Shown here in pieces: positions 8,524-16,968 of a stretch of 33,054 bases of DNA. The stretch comes from Candidatus Symbiothrix dinenymphae. GTDB taxonomy: Bacteria > Bacteroidota > Bacteroidia > Bacteroidales > Azobacteroidaceae. Made by a program: the position numbers and the translations under genes. The DNA lies in NCBI GenBank assembly GCA_001417715.1, contig BBRT01000190.1, forward strand, positions 1 through 33,054, given 5' to 3'. The stretch's first letter is position 1; each line of letters begins with the position of its first letter. Under the pieces are notes generated by a model. That model did no database searches and was not told where the DNA came from. It saw only the letters and a program-made list of their open reading frames with translations.

Positions 8524-9612
8524 TCAACGCGCTATTGCAGCTTTGACGATTGCCGCCATTTTGTCCTGATTTTGTTCTAAACTTTGCAATAATTTCAGCT
8601 GTGCTTTGGTACGTTGGAGATTGTGTTCGGGCGAATGAATTTTGTAATAGGTGTCGCCGTTCAGATAGTCGGTGAAGAAGCGGACGGTCTGCATATACGT
8701 CAGCAGACGTGCGCCAAACGGCAGATTTTCGATTTCGATGGGCAGCAAAAAACTTTTCGCTGTCTCGAGGTAGCCTTTGGTGTAGGCCTCAAAAATTGCC
8801 AAATTCACGTTCACTTTGTTCAAATCGGCATCGTCTTCGTCGCCCGTGTTGGCACCTGTGCGGATAAAATCGCCGAAGTCGGACAGCACAAACCCCGGCA
8901 TCACGGTGTCTAAATCCACTACGCAGAGAATTTTGCCGTCTTCGCCGAACAGCACATTGTTCACTTTCGTGTCGCAATGGTTGATGCGTTTCGGCAATTT
9001 GCCCTCGCGATTGAGGCGGTTGGCTTTGCACATCTCTTCGGCGCGGTCTTCGATTTCCTTGATGATGCCCTGATTGGCAGCCACGCGACCCGCTTTGTCG
9101 CTTTTCAACGCTTCGCGAAACTCTTCCAAACGAAATTCCATGTTGTGGAAATTGGGGATTGTTTCCTCGATTTTTTCGGGAATATCCGCCAGATAGCCCT
9201 GAAACTCGCCAAAAGCCTTGCCCGCCTCATACGCCAATTCGGGCGTGATGGAGTCGTAGCCCTTGCCGCCGGAAATGAACAGATAGATGCGCCAATAGTT
9301 TTCGCCATCGAAGTGGAACAATTTGCCGCTTTTAGTCGGAATAATCGTCAGCGTTTTGCGCTCAATGTCCGTTTCGCCCTTGGCACGCAGCTTTTTACGA
9401 ATGTGGTTCGTCACATGTTGAATGTTGTTTTGCAACAGTTCCACATCCTTGAAAATGGCGTGGTTGATGCGTTGCAACAAATAGTCGGGCGCGTCCGCTT
9501 CCTTCGTTTTCACGCGAAACGAGTCGTTGATGTGACCGGCACCCAGCGGTGCAATACCTTCAGGCGCACCTTTCAGGTCGAACTTACTTACTAAATCAAA
9601 ATACTTATCCAT
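8524..9612 (-). CDS. APH-fold sugar kinase, N-acetylhexosamine 1-kinase-like
   Basis: A 362-aa cytosolic kinase of the aminoglycoside/choline phosphotransferase fold. The catalytic loop is HCDTKVNNVLF, starting at His212, and the metal-binding motif is VVDLDTVMPGFVLSDFGD with Asp233/Asp235. This wording is like that of NahK, which phosphorylates GalNAc and GlcNAc at C1 in mucin-sugar salvage. Bacteroidota relatives are often listed as MdsC or plain phosphotransferases. The N-terminal lobe has a glycine-rich start (APLGAGHINDSFRV). It is monocistronic with a minus-strand -7 box at 9747-9754, which leaves a ~130-base leader. Substrate assignment is by resemblance only. Confidence 0.8.
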   Translation of the reverse strand: MDKYFDLVSKFDLKGAPEGIAPLGAGHINDSFRVKTKEADAPDYLLQRINHAIFKDVELLQNNIQHVTNHIRKKLRAKGETDIERKTLTIIPTKSGKLFHFDGENYWRIYLFISGGKGYDSITPELAYEAGKAFGEFQGYLADIPEKIEETIPNFHNMEFRLEEFREALKSDKAGRVAANQGIIKEIEDRAEEMCKANRLNREGKLPKRINHCDTKVNNVLFGEDGKILCVVDLDTVMPGFVLSDFGDFIRTGANTGDEDDADLNKVNVNLAIFEAYTKGYLETAKSFLLPIEIENLPFGARLLTYMQTVRFFTDYLNGDTYYKIHSPEHNLQRTKAQLKLLQSLEQNQDKMAAIVKAAIAR

Positions 9613-9746
9613 GATGTTTTTATAATTAAAATTACGAATTACGAATCTTTGTCATTGTGGGTCGTTCCCGCAATAACGAATTGCTGCCGGTTGGCGGCAT
9701 CAATTTCCGCCGTGAAACCGTCCTCAAAAAAGCCAACAATTAGATG

Positions 9747-9754
9747 CAAAAGTA
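9747..9754 (-). promoter_or_regulatory. -7 box of the sugar kinase gene
   Basis: TACTTTTG on the minus strand, with a TTG 18 bases upstream (9773-9775). The ~130-base leader contains a degenerate repeat arm (9652-9675). Confidence 0.5.
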
Positions 9755-9804
9755 CACATTTTTTTCAATATACAAGTTTTGTAAAAATTTTTTTTCAAAA
9801 ACGC

Positions 9805-9834
9805 TTGCAGAATGAAAAAATAGTTGTACCTTTG
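9805..9834 (+). promoter_or_regulatory. Promoter of tRNA-Asp
   Basis: TTG (9805-9807), 19 bases, TACCTTTG (9827-9834). Confidence 0.75.
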
Positions 9835-9880
9835 CACCCGCAATTGAGAGCAATCTTAGTTGCGCGGTACAAAAAAAATT

Positions 9881-9954
9881 GGTTCGGTAGTTCAGTTGGT
9901 TAGAATGCCGCCCTGTCACGGCGGAGGTCGCGGGTTCGAGTCCCGTCCGGACCG
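9881..9954 (+). tRNA. tRNA-Asp (GTC)
   Basis: Acceptor ggttcgg/ccggacc, anticodon stem-loop ccgcc-CTGTCAC-ggcgg (anticodon GTC), T-arm cgggttcgagtcccg, discriminator G73 as expected for tRNA-Asp. No encoded CCA. Confidence 0.97.
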
Positions 9955-9968
9955 CAAGGTATATGCCA

Positions 9969-10010
9969 CAAAGCCCTGTAAATGAAACATTTACAGGGCT
10001 TTGCGTTTTT
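9969..10010 (+). terminator. Terminator after tRNA-Asp
   Basis: A perfect 16-bp stem (caaagccctgtaaatg with its complement), loop AAA, followed by cgttttt. Confidence 0.85.
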
Positions 10011-10138
10011 GGGGTCTCAAACGAGGTTCCGAAAATTTGATAACGGGTTTGGCATGGCACGGCTGACAGAATTTGTTATATGGTGATTGCGCTGTTACGG
10101 ATTGATTTATATGCGCACAAAAAAAAATTTCAAAAACA

Positions 10139-10170
10139 TTTGGTAGATTGAAAATAATGTTCTACCTTTG
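10139..10170 (+). promoter_or_regulatory. Promoter of the ribosomal-protein cluster
   Basis: TTTG (10139-10142), 20 bases, TACCTTTG (10163-10170). The ~150-base leader to rplP (10178-10328) has no gene; I could not assign a known leader structure. The presence of this promoter shows that the cluster is expressed apart from the rest of the S10 operon. Confidence 0.75.
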
Positions 10171-10315
10171 CCGCGATTTTGAGGCAGGGTTTTAACGGGT
10201 TTCGGCTCTGTAGCAATTTCAAATGCAAGTTTATGTTATTTAGAAGCCCTCGGTGATACATGTTAATGAAACTGGCCGTTACCCATTTTCAAAATTTAAA
10301 ATTTTAAAAAAAATG

Positions 10316-10324
10316 AAAGGAGAG
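10316..10324 (+). promoter_or_regulatory. Strong Shine-Dalgarno site of rplP
   Basis: GAAAGGAGAG ends five bases before the ATG. Nearly all other genes here lack such a site, as is normal in Bacteroidota, so this one stands out. It favours ATG 10329 over the out-of-frame ATG at 10325. Confidence 0.6.
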
Positions 10325-10328
10325 ATGT

Positions 10329-10763
10329 ATGTTACAACCTAAGAAAACGAAGTTCAGACGCTCCCAGAAGGGGCGAATGAAGGGGAATGCCGGACGCGGC
10401 AATCAGTTGGCTTTTGGTTCTTTTGGTATAAAAACGTTGCAATCCAAATGGATTACCGGACGGCAGATTGAGGCTGCTCGTGTCGCTGTAACCCGTTATA
10501 TGCAACGTCAGGGGCAAGTTTGGGTGCGAATTTTCCCCGACAAGCCGATTACTAAAAAGCCTGCCGAAGTGCGTATGGGTAAAGGGAAGGGTGCTCCCGA
10601 AGGATTTGTTGCGCCGGTGACTCCGGGTAGAATCATTTTCGAAATCGAAGGCGTTTCCTTCGCTATCGCAAAAGAAGCTCTGAGATTGGCTGCGCAGAAA
10701 CTTTCGGTGACCACCAAGTTTGTCGTAAGACATGATTATGACTATAATAATGAAACAGTTTAA
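10329..10763 (+). CDS. rplP: 50S ribosomal protein L16
   Basis: A 144-aa protein of normal length that binds 23S rRNA near the A and P sites of the large subunit. Recognised from [19 protein letters not shown], then [20 protein letters not shown], and [23 protein letters not shown]. It is the first gene of this cluster; in normal S10 operons rpsC precedes it, but here a promoter and tRNA-Asp do. The rpmC start codon lies nine bases after its stop. Confidence 0.98.
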   Translation: MLQPKKTKFRRSQKGRMKGNAGRGNQLAFGSFGIKTLQSKWITGRQIEAARVAVTRYMQRQGQVWVRIFPDKPITKKPAEVRMGKGKGAPEGFVAPVTPGRIIFEIEGVSFAIAKEALRLAAQKLSVTTKFVVRHDYDYNNETV

Positions 10764-10772
10764 TTGCGTGGT

Positions 10773-10982
10773 ATGAAAATTGCAGAAATAAGAGATTTAA
10801 TAACTCCGGAATTGAGAGAGCGATTGGAAGCGGATATGAAAGCATTCGAGCAACAAAAAATCAATCACAGTATTTCACCTCTGGACAATCCTTCGGCTAT
10901 CACACGGTCGCGAAAGGAGATTGCGCGCATGAAAACAGAGTTGCGCAGTAGAGAGTTACAAACACAAACAGAAAAACAGTGA
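10773..10982 (+). CDS. rpmC: 50S ribosomal protein L29
   Basis: A 69-aa protein that binds the 23S rRNA near the exit tunnel. The start is placed at ATG 10773 ([18 protein letters not shown]); the frame can be extended to a TTG at 10764, but ATG is more likely. The conserved core [19 protein letters not shown] is visible. A 31-bp stretch of its 3' end (10937-10967) is repeated exactly at 19680-19710 inside the defence island. Confidence 0.96.
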   Translation: MKIAEIRDLITPELRERLEADMKAFEQQKINHSISPLDNPSAITRSRKEIARMKTELRSRELQTQTEKQ

Positions 10983-10983
10983 A

Positions 10984-11241
10984 ATGGAAACAAGAAATTT
11001 AAGAAAAGAACGGATAGGTGTCGTTTCCAGTAATAAAATGGATAAATCCATCACTGTTGCTGTGAAGTGGAAGGAAAAACACCCAATCTATGGGAAGTTC
11101 GTCAATAAGACGAAGAAATTCCATGCCCACGACGAGAAAAATGAATGTACCATCGGTGACACGGTGCGCATCATGGAAACTCGCCCGTTGAGCAAAACAA
11201 AGAGATGGCGTTTAGTGGAAATCATTGAAAAAGCTAAATAA
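10984..11241 (+). CDS. rpsQ: 30S ribosomal protein S17
   Basis: An 85-aa 16S-rRNA-binding protein of the OB fold. Recognised from [39 protein letters not shown] and [15 protein letters not shown]. It starts one base after rpmC and ends two bases before rplN. The last codons, together with the start of rplN, recur in diverged form at 21496-21597. Confidence 0.98.
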   Translation: METRNLRKERIGVVSSNKMDKSITVAVKWKEKHPIYGKFVNKTKKFHAHDEKNECTIGDTVRIMETRPLSKTKRWRLVEIIEKAK

Positions 11242-11243
11242 TT

Positions 11244-11609
11244 ATGATACAACAAGAATCAAGATTAGCAGTAGCCGACAATTCAGGTGCAAAGGAAGTG
11301 CTTTGTATCAGGGTGTTAGGCGGAACGAGAAGACGCTACGCTTCAGTTGGGGACATAATTGTCGTAGCAGTGAAACATGTTATCCCATCGAGTGATATTA
11401 AAAAAGGTGCAGTATCGAAAGCGATTATTGTGCGCACGACAAAGGAACTCCGTCGCAGCGACGGCTCCTACATCCGTTTTGACGACAACGCCTGTGTGTT
11501 GCTCAACAATGCGGGTGAACTTCGTGGCAGCCGTATCTTCGGACCGGTTGCCCGCGAATTGCGTGCGGTGAATATGAAAATCGTGTCGTTAGCACCGGAA
11601 GTTTTATAA
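11244..11609 (+). CDS. rplN: 50S ribosomal protein L14
   Basis: A 121-aa protein that binds 23S rRNA at the subunit interface. Recognised from [50 protein letters not shown] and [13 protein letters not shown]. Length and sequence are normal. A diverged copy of its first 26 codons lies at 21523-21597. Confidence 0.98.
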   Translation: MIQQESRLAVADNSGAKEVLCIRVLGGTRRRYASVGDIIVVAVKHVIPSSDIKKGAVSKAIIVRTTKELRRSDGSYIRFDDNACVLLNNAGELRGSRIFGPVARELRAVNMKIVSLAPEVL

Positions 11610-11621
11610 TATTAAAAGATT

Positions 11622-11942
11622 ATGAGTAAATTACACATAAAAAAAGGTGATACGGTTTTTGTGAATGCCGGCGAAGACAAGGGCAAGACGGGTCGAGTGC
11701 TGAAAGTGTATATCGACAAGCAACGTGCTCTTGTAGATGGCATTAACTTGGTGACAAAGAGCACCAAACCGAATGCGAAGAGTCCTCAAGGAGGATTCAC
11801 GAAGAAGGAAGCTCCTGTTCATATTTCAAATTTGAACGTGGTGGACCCGAAATCGGGAAAACCTACGCGCATTGGTCGCAAAGTGGGAGCAAAGGGAGTG
11901 TTAATACGTTTTGCTAAAAAATCAGGGGAGGAAATCAAATAA
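11622..11942 (+). CDS. rplX: 50S ribosomal protein L24
   Basis: A 106-aa KOW-domain protein that starts assembly of the large subunit. Recognised from [20 protein letters not shown] and the zone [19 protein letters not shown]. It ends in TAATG, sharing one base with the rplE start, so the two are translationally coupled. Confidence 0.97.
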   Translation: MSKLHIKKGDTVFVNAGEDKGKTGRVLKVYIDKQRALVDGINLVTKSTKPNAKSPQGGFTKKEAPVHISNLNVVDPKSGKPTRIGRKVGAKGVLIRFAKKSGEEIK

Positions 11943-12760
11943 TGGCGAAGAAAGAAACAGAGGCTGCGGCTACGAAACCGGCAGCAAAGAAGACTCCGGC
12001 AGCAGCAAAAGCACCCAAGGCGGCTTCGGCGGCTAAGGAGAAAGCGGCACCGGCAGCAAAGGCAGCCCCCGCAGAGAAGGCAGCAGCGGCTCCAAAGGCG
12101 GCACCGGCAGCAAAGTCGACCCACGCAGAGAAAGCAGTAGCGGCTCCGGCAGCAAAGGCGGCGGCGGCAAAAACAACTGCGAAGGTAGCGGTGTCTAACA
12201 CGGCGAATTTGAAGAAAGTCTATCTGGAACAAATCATTCCGACGCTCACGAAAGAGTTTAGTTACACCTCTAAGATGCAGGTTCCTGTGTTGCAGAAGAT
12301 TGTGATAAACCAAGGGCTGGGCGCGGCAGTGGCGGACAAGAAAATCGTGGATGTGGCACTTACCGAATTGACGGCTATAACGGGTCAGAAAGCGGTTGCC
12401 ACGGTGTCGAAGAAGGATATTTCCAATTTCAAGTTGCGTCGCAAGATGCCGATTGGAGCGATGGTGACGTTGCGCCGCGAGCAGATGTACGAGTTTTTGG
12501 AACGTTTGGTGCGCGTGGCATTGCCCCGTATCCGCGACTTCAGGGGCGTCGAAAGCAAGTTGGACGGCAAAGGCAATTACACGCTGGGCATCACGGAACA
12601 GATTATTTTCCCTGAAATCAACATTGACGAAATCAACAAGATTTTGGGAATGAACATCACGTTTGTAACGTCCGCGAAGACCGACGAAGAGGGCTACGCA
12701 CTGTTGAGAGAGTTTGGATTACCGTTTAAGAACGCAAAAAAAGAAATAAAAAATGGCTAA
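11942..12760 (+). CDS. rplE: 50S ribosomal protein L5 with Ala/Lys/Pro-rich N-terminal extension
   Basis: L5 binds 5S rRNA in the central protuberance. Residues ~88-272 are normal L5 ([68 protein letters not shown]). Residues 1 to ~85 form an extra low-complexity, highly basic tail made of Ala, Lys, Pro and a few Glu, resembling the tails of histone H1 or HU-like proteins. Normal L5 has ~180-185 aa; this one has 272. The start at 11942 is favoured by the TAATG overlap with rplX, and no other good start lies between it and the core. The tail is built of near-repeats such as aaggcggcaccggcagc, so it probably grew by slippage or unequal recombination. Confidence 0.93.
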   Translation: MAKKETEAAATKPAAKKTPAAAKAPKAASAAKEKAAPAAKAAPAEKAAAAPKAAPAAKSTHAEKAVAAPAAKAAAAKTTAKVAVSNTANLKKVYLEQIIPTLTKEFSYTSKMQVPVLQKIVINQGLGAAVADKKIVDVALTELTAITGQKAVATVSKKDISNFKLRRKMPIGAMVTLRREQMYEFLERLVRVALPRIRDFRGVESKLDGKGNYTLGITEQIIFPEINIDEINKILGMNITFVTSAKTDEEGYALLREFGLPFKNAKKEIKNG

Positions 12761-13022
12761 AGAATCGATGAAAGCGCGCGAAGTGAAACGCGCAAAATTA
12801 GTTGCCAAATATGCGGCTAAACGCGAGCAGTTGAGAAAGGAAGGCAACTACGATGCGTTGCAGGCACTGCCGAAAAACTCCTCGCCCGTAAGACTGCACA
12901 ACCGTTGCAAGCTCACAGGTCGCCCGAAAGGCTATATGCGCCAATTTGGCATCTCGCGTATTCAGTTTCGGGAGATGGCTTCGGCCGGGTTGATTCCCGG
13001 GATTAAGAAGGCGAGTTGGTGA
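12753..13022 (+). CDS. rpsN: 30S ribosomal protein S14 (zinc-independent form)
   Basis: An 89-aa protein of the long S14 form without CXXC zinc motifs. It binds 16S rRNA in the head of the small subunit. Recognised from [37 protein letters not shown] and [13 protein letters not shown]. It overlaps rplE by eight bases. In the standard spc operon rpsH follows at once, but here no rpsH is present and the accessory island begins. Confidence 0.97.
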   Translation: MAKESMKAREVKRAKLVAKYAAKREQLRKEGNYDALQALPKNSSPVRLHNRCKLTGRPKGYMRQFGISRIQFREMASAGLIPGIKKASW

Positions 13023-13119
13023 TACTTTGTGGTTTGTTGTTGCGGGGGTGACTCGCAATTAACTGATATTTATGCCCTGCATCGTTTGGTGTGGGGTGTT
13101 TTTATTCAAAATAAAGTTG

Positions 13120-13127
13120 TACCTTTG
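13120..13127 (+). promoter_or_regulatory. -7 box of the DarT/NADAR/ZorAB operon
   Basis: TACCTTTG, 27 bases before the first small ORF. No TTTG at the ideal spacing. It marks the five-gene cassette as its own transcription unit, separate from rpsN. Confidence 0.6.
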
Positions 13128-13153
13128 CAGAAAATTTGTGCGAATATAAATTT

Positions 13154-13312
13154 ATGGGCAAAATATTGGAATACATTGAGAAGTCCGGAAACGGAAAATA
13201 TATCTGCTATAAGACTAAAAAGTTGTCATTAGATAGTAACGACAACGATACTATCGCATACAATTACGATGACAAACCCGCTTCTGAGTTCAAAAAAAGT
13301 AAAAGTAAATAG
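13154..13312 (+). CDS. Small 52-aa protein, first gene of the DarT/ZorAB operon
   Basis: ATG at 13154, stop TAG 13310-13312. The product starts MGKILEYIEKSGNGKYICYK and ends in a Lys/Ser-rich tail. It lies between the -7 box and the DarT-like gene, from which it is separated by three bases, so it is very likely translated. It is acidic in the middle (a run of Asp/Asn near 28-40) and has no membrane segment. I recognise no family. The position suggests a small regulator, antitoxin-like inhibitor or DNA mimic of the system, which is inference. Confidence 0.65.
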   Translation: MGKILEYIEKSGNGKYICYKTKKLSLDSNDNDTIAYNYDDKPASEFKKSKSK

Positions 13313-13315
13313 GCA

Positions 13316-14659
13316 ATGAATTTATTCGAAACTTTCAAAAAACTTTTCAAACATAAGCCAACTGAGGTAGATATTCAGTCCGCTGTTGAAGGTGTGTATG
13401 GTAAAGACAGTAACGATAGTAGAGAAATTATAGGCATTATTAAATCAAAAGATGCAGACAAACAGAGCGAAATAATTGACCATATAAATGCAGTCAATGC
13501 GGAAATTGAAACACTTGAAGATAAGAAGAAACAACTTTCTGAAAGGAAAGAGAAAATCGCTATTATTGAACAACCAGACTTCTCGCATATAGAAGAAACG
13601 ATTAAAATAATTACTAATTTACTCCAAACTGACAAACCAAATTCTACACCAAGATTTATTTTCAAAATAAGAACACCAAACGAAGTCGGCTCATTTATAG
13701 CCAACAATTCTCTTTTAACGCAGTTCAAGCAACGTGAAGTAGCAAGAAAAAAGAAAGAAGAACGCAACAAGAAGCAGATAAAAGAAAAGCTTGCAAAAAT
13801 TGAAATATTTGTTGAGCAAGGCAAACTTGACGAAGCTAAACTTCTAATTGCTCAGATACAGAAAGAAATAGGGAACCATGTCAAACACGAGATTGTACGA
13901 TTAAATGAAGCTATTAGAAAGTTAAAAGAGAAAGAACTTCTAATTCTCAAAAAACGGCAGGAAGAAGAACAAAAAAGGCGTGATGAAGAAGCCAATCGAT
14001 TGGCAGAAATTGAAAAACAGCGGCAGGAAAAATTACGGATTCAAAGAGAGCAAGAAGAAAGAGAACGCAAGGCAAAACTTGAAAAACAGCAACAAGAAAA
14101 AGCCAAACTTGAAGTACTGCTCGAAAAGAAACCAAATTGGCAGGAATTTCAACAGGTTTTGCAACAAAATGGAATAACCACTCTTTATCATTTTACAGAT
14201 AGAACAAATATAAAATCAATAAAAGAGCATGGCGGATTATATTCGTGGCATTATTGTGATAATAATGGGATTGAAATACCATTTGCAGGTGGTGGAACAT
14301 TATCTCGACAATTAGATAGGCAATACAATTTGCAAGATTATGTACGAGTTTCATTTACCCAAAATCACCCAATGATGTTTGTTGCAAAAAATGAAGGCAG
14401 AATACAAAATCCTGTTATTTTGACAATAAGTTTAGATGTTTGTAATTTTGCACACACACGATTTGCAGATATGAATGCTACAAAAACAGGGCATAGTCAA
14501 GGACAAAATATAGAAGATTTAAAAAGAATCCATTTTAGAACTGTAAAATTACCTAATCACTTCGACCTTAATGACTTTGAAAAACCGTATTTTCAAGCCG
14601 AAATCCTTGTGAAAACTTGGATACCAATAGAATTCATTACGAACATAAATAATTTTTAG
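13316..14659 (+). CDS. Coiled-coil protein with C-terminal DarT-like ADP-ribosyltransferase domain
   Basis: A 447-aa protein. Residues 1-130 are helical and unassigned; 135-273 are very rich in Lys, Glu, Gln and Arg and form a long coiled coil; 274-447 match the DarT/DUF4433 fold. DarT enzymes transfer ADP-ribose from NAD to DNA bases and stop replication. Seen in the domain: His292 in LYHFTDRTNIKSI (NAD binding), Arg344 in YVRVSFTQNHPMMF, and the presumed catalytic Glu429 in YFQAEILVKTWIP. Free-standing DarT has ~200-220 aa, so the long N-terminal region is an addition. The next gene (two bases on) resembles a NADAR antitoxin, and a ZorA/ZorB-like pair follows. The toxin is thus probably the effector; the coiled coil may connect it to the ZorA tail (inference). 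Confidence 0.8.
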   Translation: MNLFETFKKLFKHKPTEVDIQSAVEGVYGKDSNDSREIIGIIKSKDADKQSEIIDHINAVNAEIETLEDKKKQLSERKEKIAIIEQPDFSHIEETIKIITNLLQTDKPNSTPRFIFKIRTPNEVGSFIANNSLLTQFKQREVARKKKEERNKKQIKEKLAKIEIFVEQGKLDEAKLLIAQIQKEIGNHVKHEIVRLNEAIRKLKEKELLILKKRQEEEQKRRDEEANRLAEIEKQRQEKLRIQREQEERERKAKLEKQQQEKAKLEVLLEKKPNWQEFQQVLQQNGITTLYHFTDRTNIKSIKEHGGLYSWHYCDNNGIEIPFAGGGTLSRQLDRQYNLQDYVRVSFTQNHPMMFVAKNEGRIQNPVILTISLDVCNFAHTRFADMNATKTGHSQGQNIEDLKRIHFRTVKLPNHFDLNDFEKPYFQAEILVKTWIPIEFITNINNF

Positions 14660-14661
14660 AT

Positions 14662-15453
14662 ATGATTTACATAGCAAATAAAAAATCGAAAGAAGAAAAC
14701 ATACGCAAAAAATATCCTAATGCGCTGATATTAGATATTTCTTCAAAAGGTAAAATGCCTTGGGTAAAATTAAGTCCGTTTTATCCGCACGGCAATATTC
14801 CGATACCGTTTTCCGAAGGCAAAACTTCGCAAACGGTTGAAGGTATTTGGCAGGGACTGAAAGTTTTTGAAGGCGAAGATATTGATGTATTGAAGTTTGA
14901 AATCAAAAGTATGGAAGGCATAAAGCGAACTGTACGCAAATTCGGTAAGCCGCTCGGACACCGCAAAGGCATTAATGGCAAGGAATTACTTGATTATCTG
15001 ACTGCCCGTAAAGAAATTTACCTGCATACTTATGCGTGGGTGCTTGATAATTTGGTGCAAGATGTGTTGTTGAAATTGAAAAATGAAGTTGAAAAGCAAG
15101 ATGTTGTTTTGCTTGATTACAATACCAATCAAGAGAACATATATACTTCGTACAAACCATTGTCGCACGCCTTTTTGGTAAAGCGATATTTGGAAAAGAA
15201 GTATCCCGAATTGGTTAATTTGGCATTCAAACAACCGTTATTATTAGATAAAATCACCGATTTCATTCTGAATAAGCTGAAAAACAACCCTGAAATTGCG
15301 GTTGCAGAAGTTAAAGAAAAATTCAAACTTAAAACCAACAAGGAGGTAAAAGAAAAATATCTTGAAGTTGATAAGTTTAATGTTTTCAAACGAGGCAGCA
15401 AAGAAATGATTAAGTTAAAACCAAATCAATCTCAATTATTTGATAATCAATAA
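14662..15453 (+). CDS. NADAR/DUF6939-like protein, presumed antitoxin of the DarT-like toxin
   Basis: A 263-aa cytosolic protein. Conserved-looking motifs are WVKLSPFYPHG (34-44), VEGIWQGLKVFEG (59-71) and RKFGKPLGHRKG (92-103). This order of an S-P-F-P stretch, a (S/T)VEG.WQ.LK helix and a basic loop fits the NADAR/YbiA fold, whose members hydrolyse ADP-ribose bonds and act as antitoxins to DarT1 enzymes. It also fits a DUF6939-type family I remember next to DarT genes. The last ~70 residues are charged and may form a separate helical unit. It sits directly behind the DarT-like gene, as an antitoxin would. The family call is from motif memory and is moderately sure; the enzymatic role is inferred. 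Confidence 0.65.
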   Translation: MIYIANKKSKEENIRKKYPNALILDISSKGKMPWVKLSPFYPHGNIPIPFSEGKTSQTVEGIWQGLKVFEGEDIDVLKFEIKSMEGIKRTVRKFGKPLGHRKGINGKELLDYLTARKEIYLHTYAWVLDNLVQDVLLKLKNEVEKQDVVLLDYNTNQENIYTSYKPLSHAFLVKRYLEKKYPELVNLAFKQPLLLDKITDFILNKLKNNPEIAVAEVKEKFKLKTNKEVKEKYLEVDKFNVFKRGSKEMIKLKPNQSQLFDNQ

Positions 15454-15465
15454 AATAATATATTT

Positions 15466-16965
15466 ATGGCAACATTTGAAGTAATTTTCATTTTCGCGTT
15501 AATTGTATTGCAAATCTATGTGTTTGCGAATGTCTGGCAGAAAATCAAGGCATTTAAAACATTTTTTCCGAAATCATCTTTTATAAAAATCAAGCGATTT
15601 CAGATAAGTAATGCAATAATATCTGACCCCGACAGATTAGATAAGTATTTGTCTAACCTTTCAGGAGAAAAGTTATCCAATGTCAACGATTCAGAGGACA
15701 ATGTAGAATTGTTAGAAATGCCGAAAAAAGGAAAATATTTTTCTGAGGTAATAAAATCAACAAATTTCTACTTGTGCAAAAATAGAGGAGCGGCTGCGGA
15801 TTTCAATATTCTGAAAGACATTAGTGAACGACATTTGGAAAAATTCGATAGTGAAATTGGCAATCTTATCAATGTTCCGCTGTATATTGGTTTAGGTGGT
15901 ACTTTTGTTGGTATTATTGTTGGTTTACTTGGAATAGTTGGTTGGGACGGTTTCTTAGAATTATTTGGTATAGTACGAGCAGATAAGTCTATTGAAATTT
16001 TTTCGCAAGGTGGTATTAGTCAATTGCTACAAGGCGTAATATTTGCGATGACAGCAAGTTTTGTAGGACTGTTTTTTACTGTTATTAATTCGGCTTTTTA
16101 TAAATCGGCAGCATTCCAAAACGATACAGACAAAAACAATTACTACGATTTATTGCAGCGCGAATTATTGCCGTCTTTAAATACCGGAGTGGCAAAATCA
16201 CTTACTACCTTGAATTATGTAATGAATGATTTCATCCGAAAATTTGGAGAAAATATGGGTGACTATATAGATTCCGGACAATTGTTAAATGAAAATTTAG
16301 GTAGACAACAGCATGTATTGGAAGAAATTAATAGATTAAGTTTCACTCGCACGGCAATAAAAATAGCAGAAGTATTTGTCGGTTTGAATGAATCGTCTCA
16401 ACATCTTGCAAAATTTCAAGAATATCAAAAAGGCTTAAACAATTATGTAGATAAAACAGAAAGAGTTACCCATGAGATGGATTCCATTATTGAGAATTTC
16501 AAGGATTTCAATATAAATCTCAAAGCGATAGGCAATAATACCATCGCCTCAATAGAATTACAAAAACAATTCAAGGATTCATTGGAAAAACATTTCCCGA
16601 CTATCAACGACCATCGTGAAATTTGGCGAGAACAAATTGATGAGTTAAATCAAGATGTAAAGACAGTCTATACAGAATTGTATAAATATTTTCAAACTCA
16701 AACCGAACAATTAAAAGGTTTTGTTTCCGACAATAATGATTTTTTTAACGGAATTGCTGAAATTCAGAAAGCCATACAAATTTTTGTGGCAAATTCAGAG
16801 GCACAAAAACAGGAATTTTCTATACTTCAAAAACAAATTGTTGGTTTGAGAAGTGACTTCAAAGATTCTCAAAAGCAATCAATAGAAGTAAATAAGGATT
16901 TAATTGCGGCAATTATTGACCTGAAAAAGGTAATTCGTAAACCATCAAATTCAAAAGAAAACTAA
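15466..16965 (+). CDS. MotA/TolQ/ExbB-family channel subunit, ZorA-like
   Basis: A 499-aa inner-membrane protein with TM1 at 4-24, a ~110-residue cytoplasmic loop, TM2 at 137-160 (LYIGLGGTFVGIIVGLLGI) and TM3 at 185-211 (ISQLLQGVIFAMTASFVGLF). The TM2/TM3 pair has the typical MotA/ExbB pattern of the proton- or sodium-driven motors. Residues ~212-499 are a long, mostly helical, polar cytoplasmic tail with coiled-coil character. Such a tail is a hallmark of ZorA in Zorya defence, where it is thought to carry the signal from the membrane motor to effectors. ExbB and TolQ lack it. The ZorB-like gene follows three bases later. No TonB, TolA or flagellar genes are near, which argues against a transport or motility role. 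Confidence 0.82.
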   Translation: MATFEVIFIFALIVLQIYVFANVWQKIKAFKTFFPKSSFIKIKRFQISNAIISDPDRLDKYLSNLSGEKLSNVNDSEDNVELLEMPKKGKYFSEVIKSTNFYLCKNRGAAADFNILKDISERHLEKFDSEIGNLINVPLYIGLGGTFVGIIVGLLGIVGWDGFLELFGIVRADKSIEIFSQGGISQLLQGVIFAMTASFVGLFFTVINSAFYKSAAFQNDTDKNNYYDLLQRELLPSLNTGVAKSLTTLNYVMNDFIRKFGENMGDYIDSGQLLNENLGRQQHVLEEINRLSFTRTAIKIAEVFVGLNESSQHLAKFQEYQKGLNNYVDKTERVTHEMDSIIENFKDFNINLKAIGNNTIASIELQKQFKDSLEKHFPTINDHREIWREQIDELNQDVKTVYTELYKYFQTQTEQLKGFVSDNNDFFNGIAEIQKAIQIFVANSEAQKQEFSILQKQIVGLRSDFKDSQKQSIEVNKDLIAAIIDLKKVIRKPSNSKEN

Positions 16966-16968
16966 GAT

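Noticed and set aside
9740-10060. A 106-aa minus-strand open frame
   Set aside because: It is the antisense of tRNA-Asp and its terminator; its translation (RTGLEPATSAV...) is a well-known spurious ORF type over tRNA genes.
11819-12313. Minus-strand frames rich in Cys/Arg or Ala/Phe across the start of rplE
   Set aside because: They are the shadow of the low-complexity Ala/Lys tail of L5.
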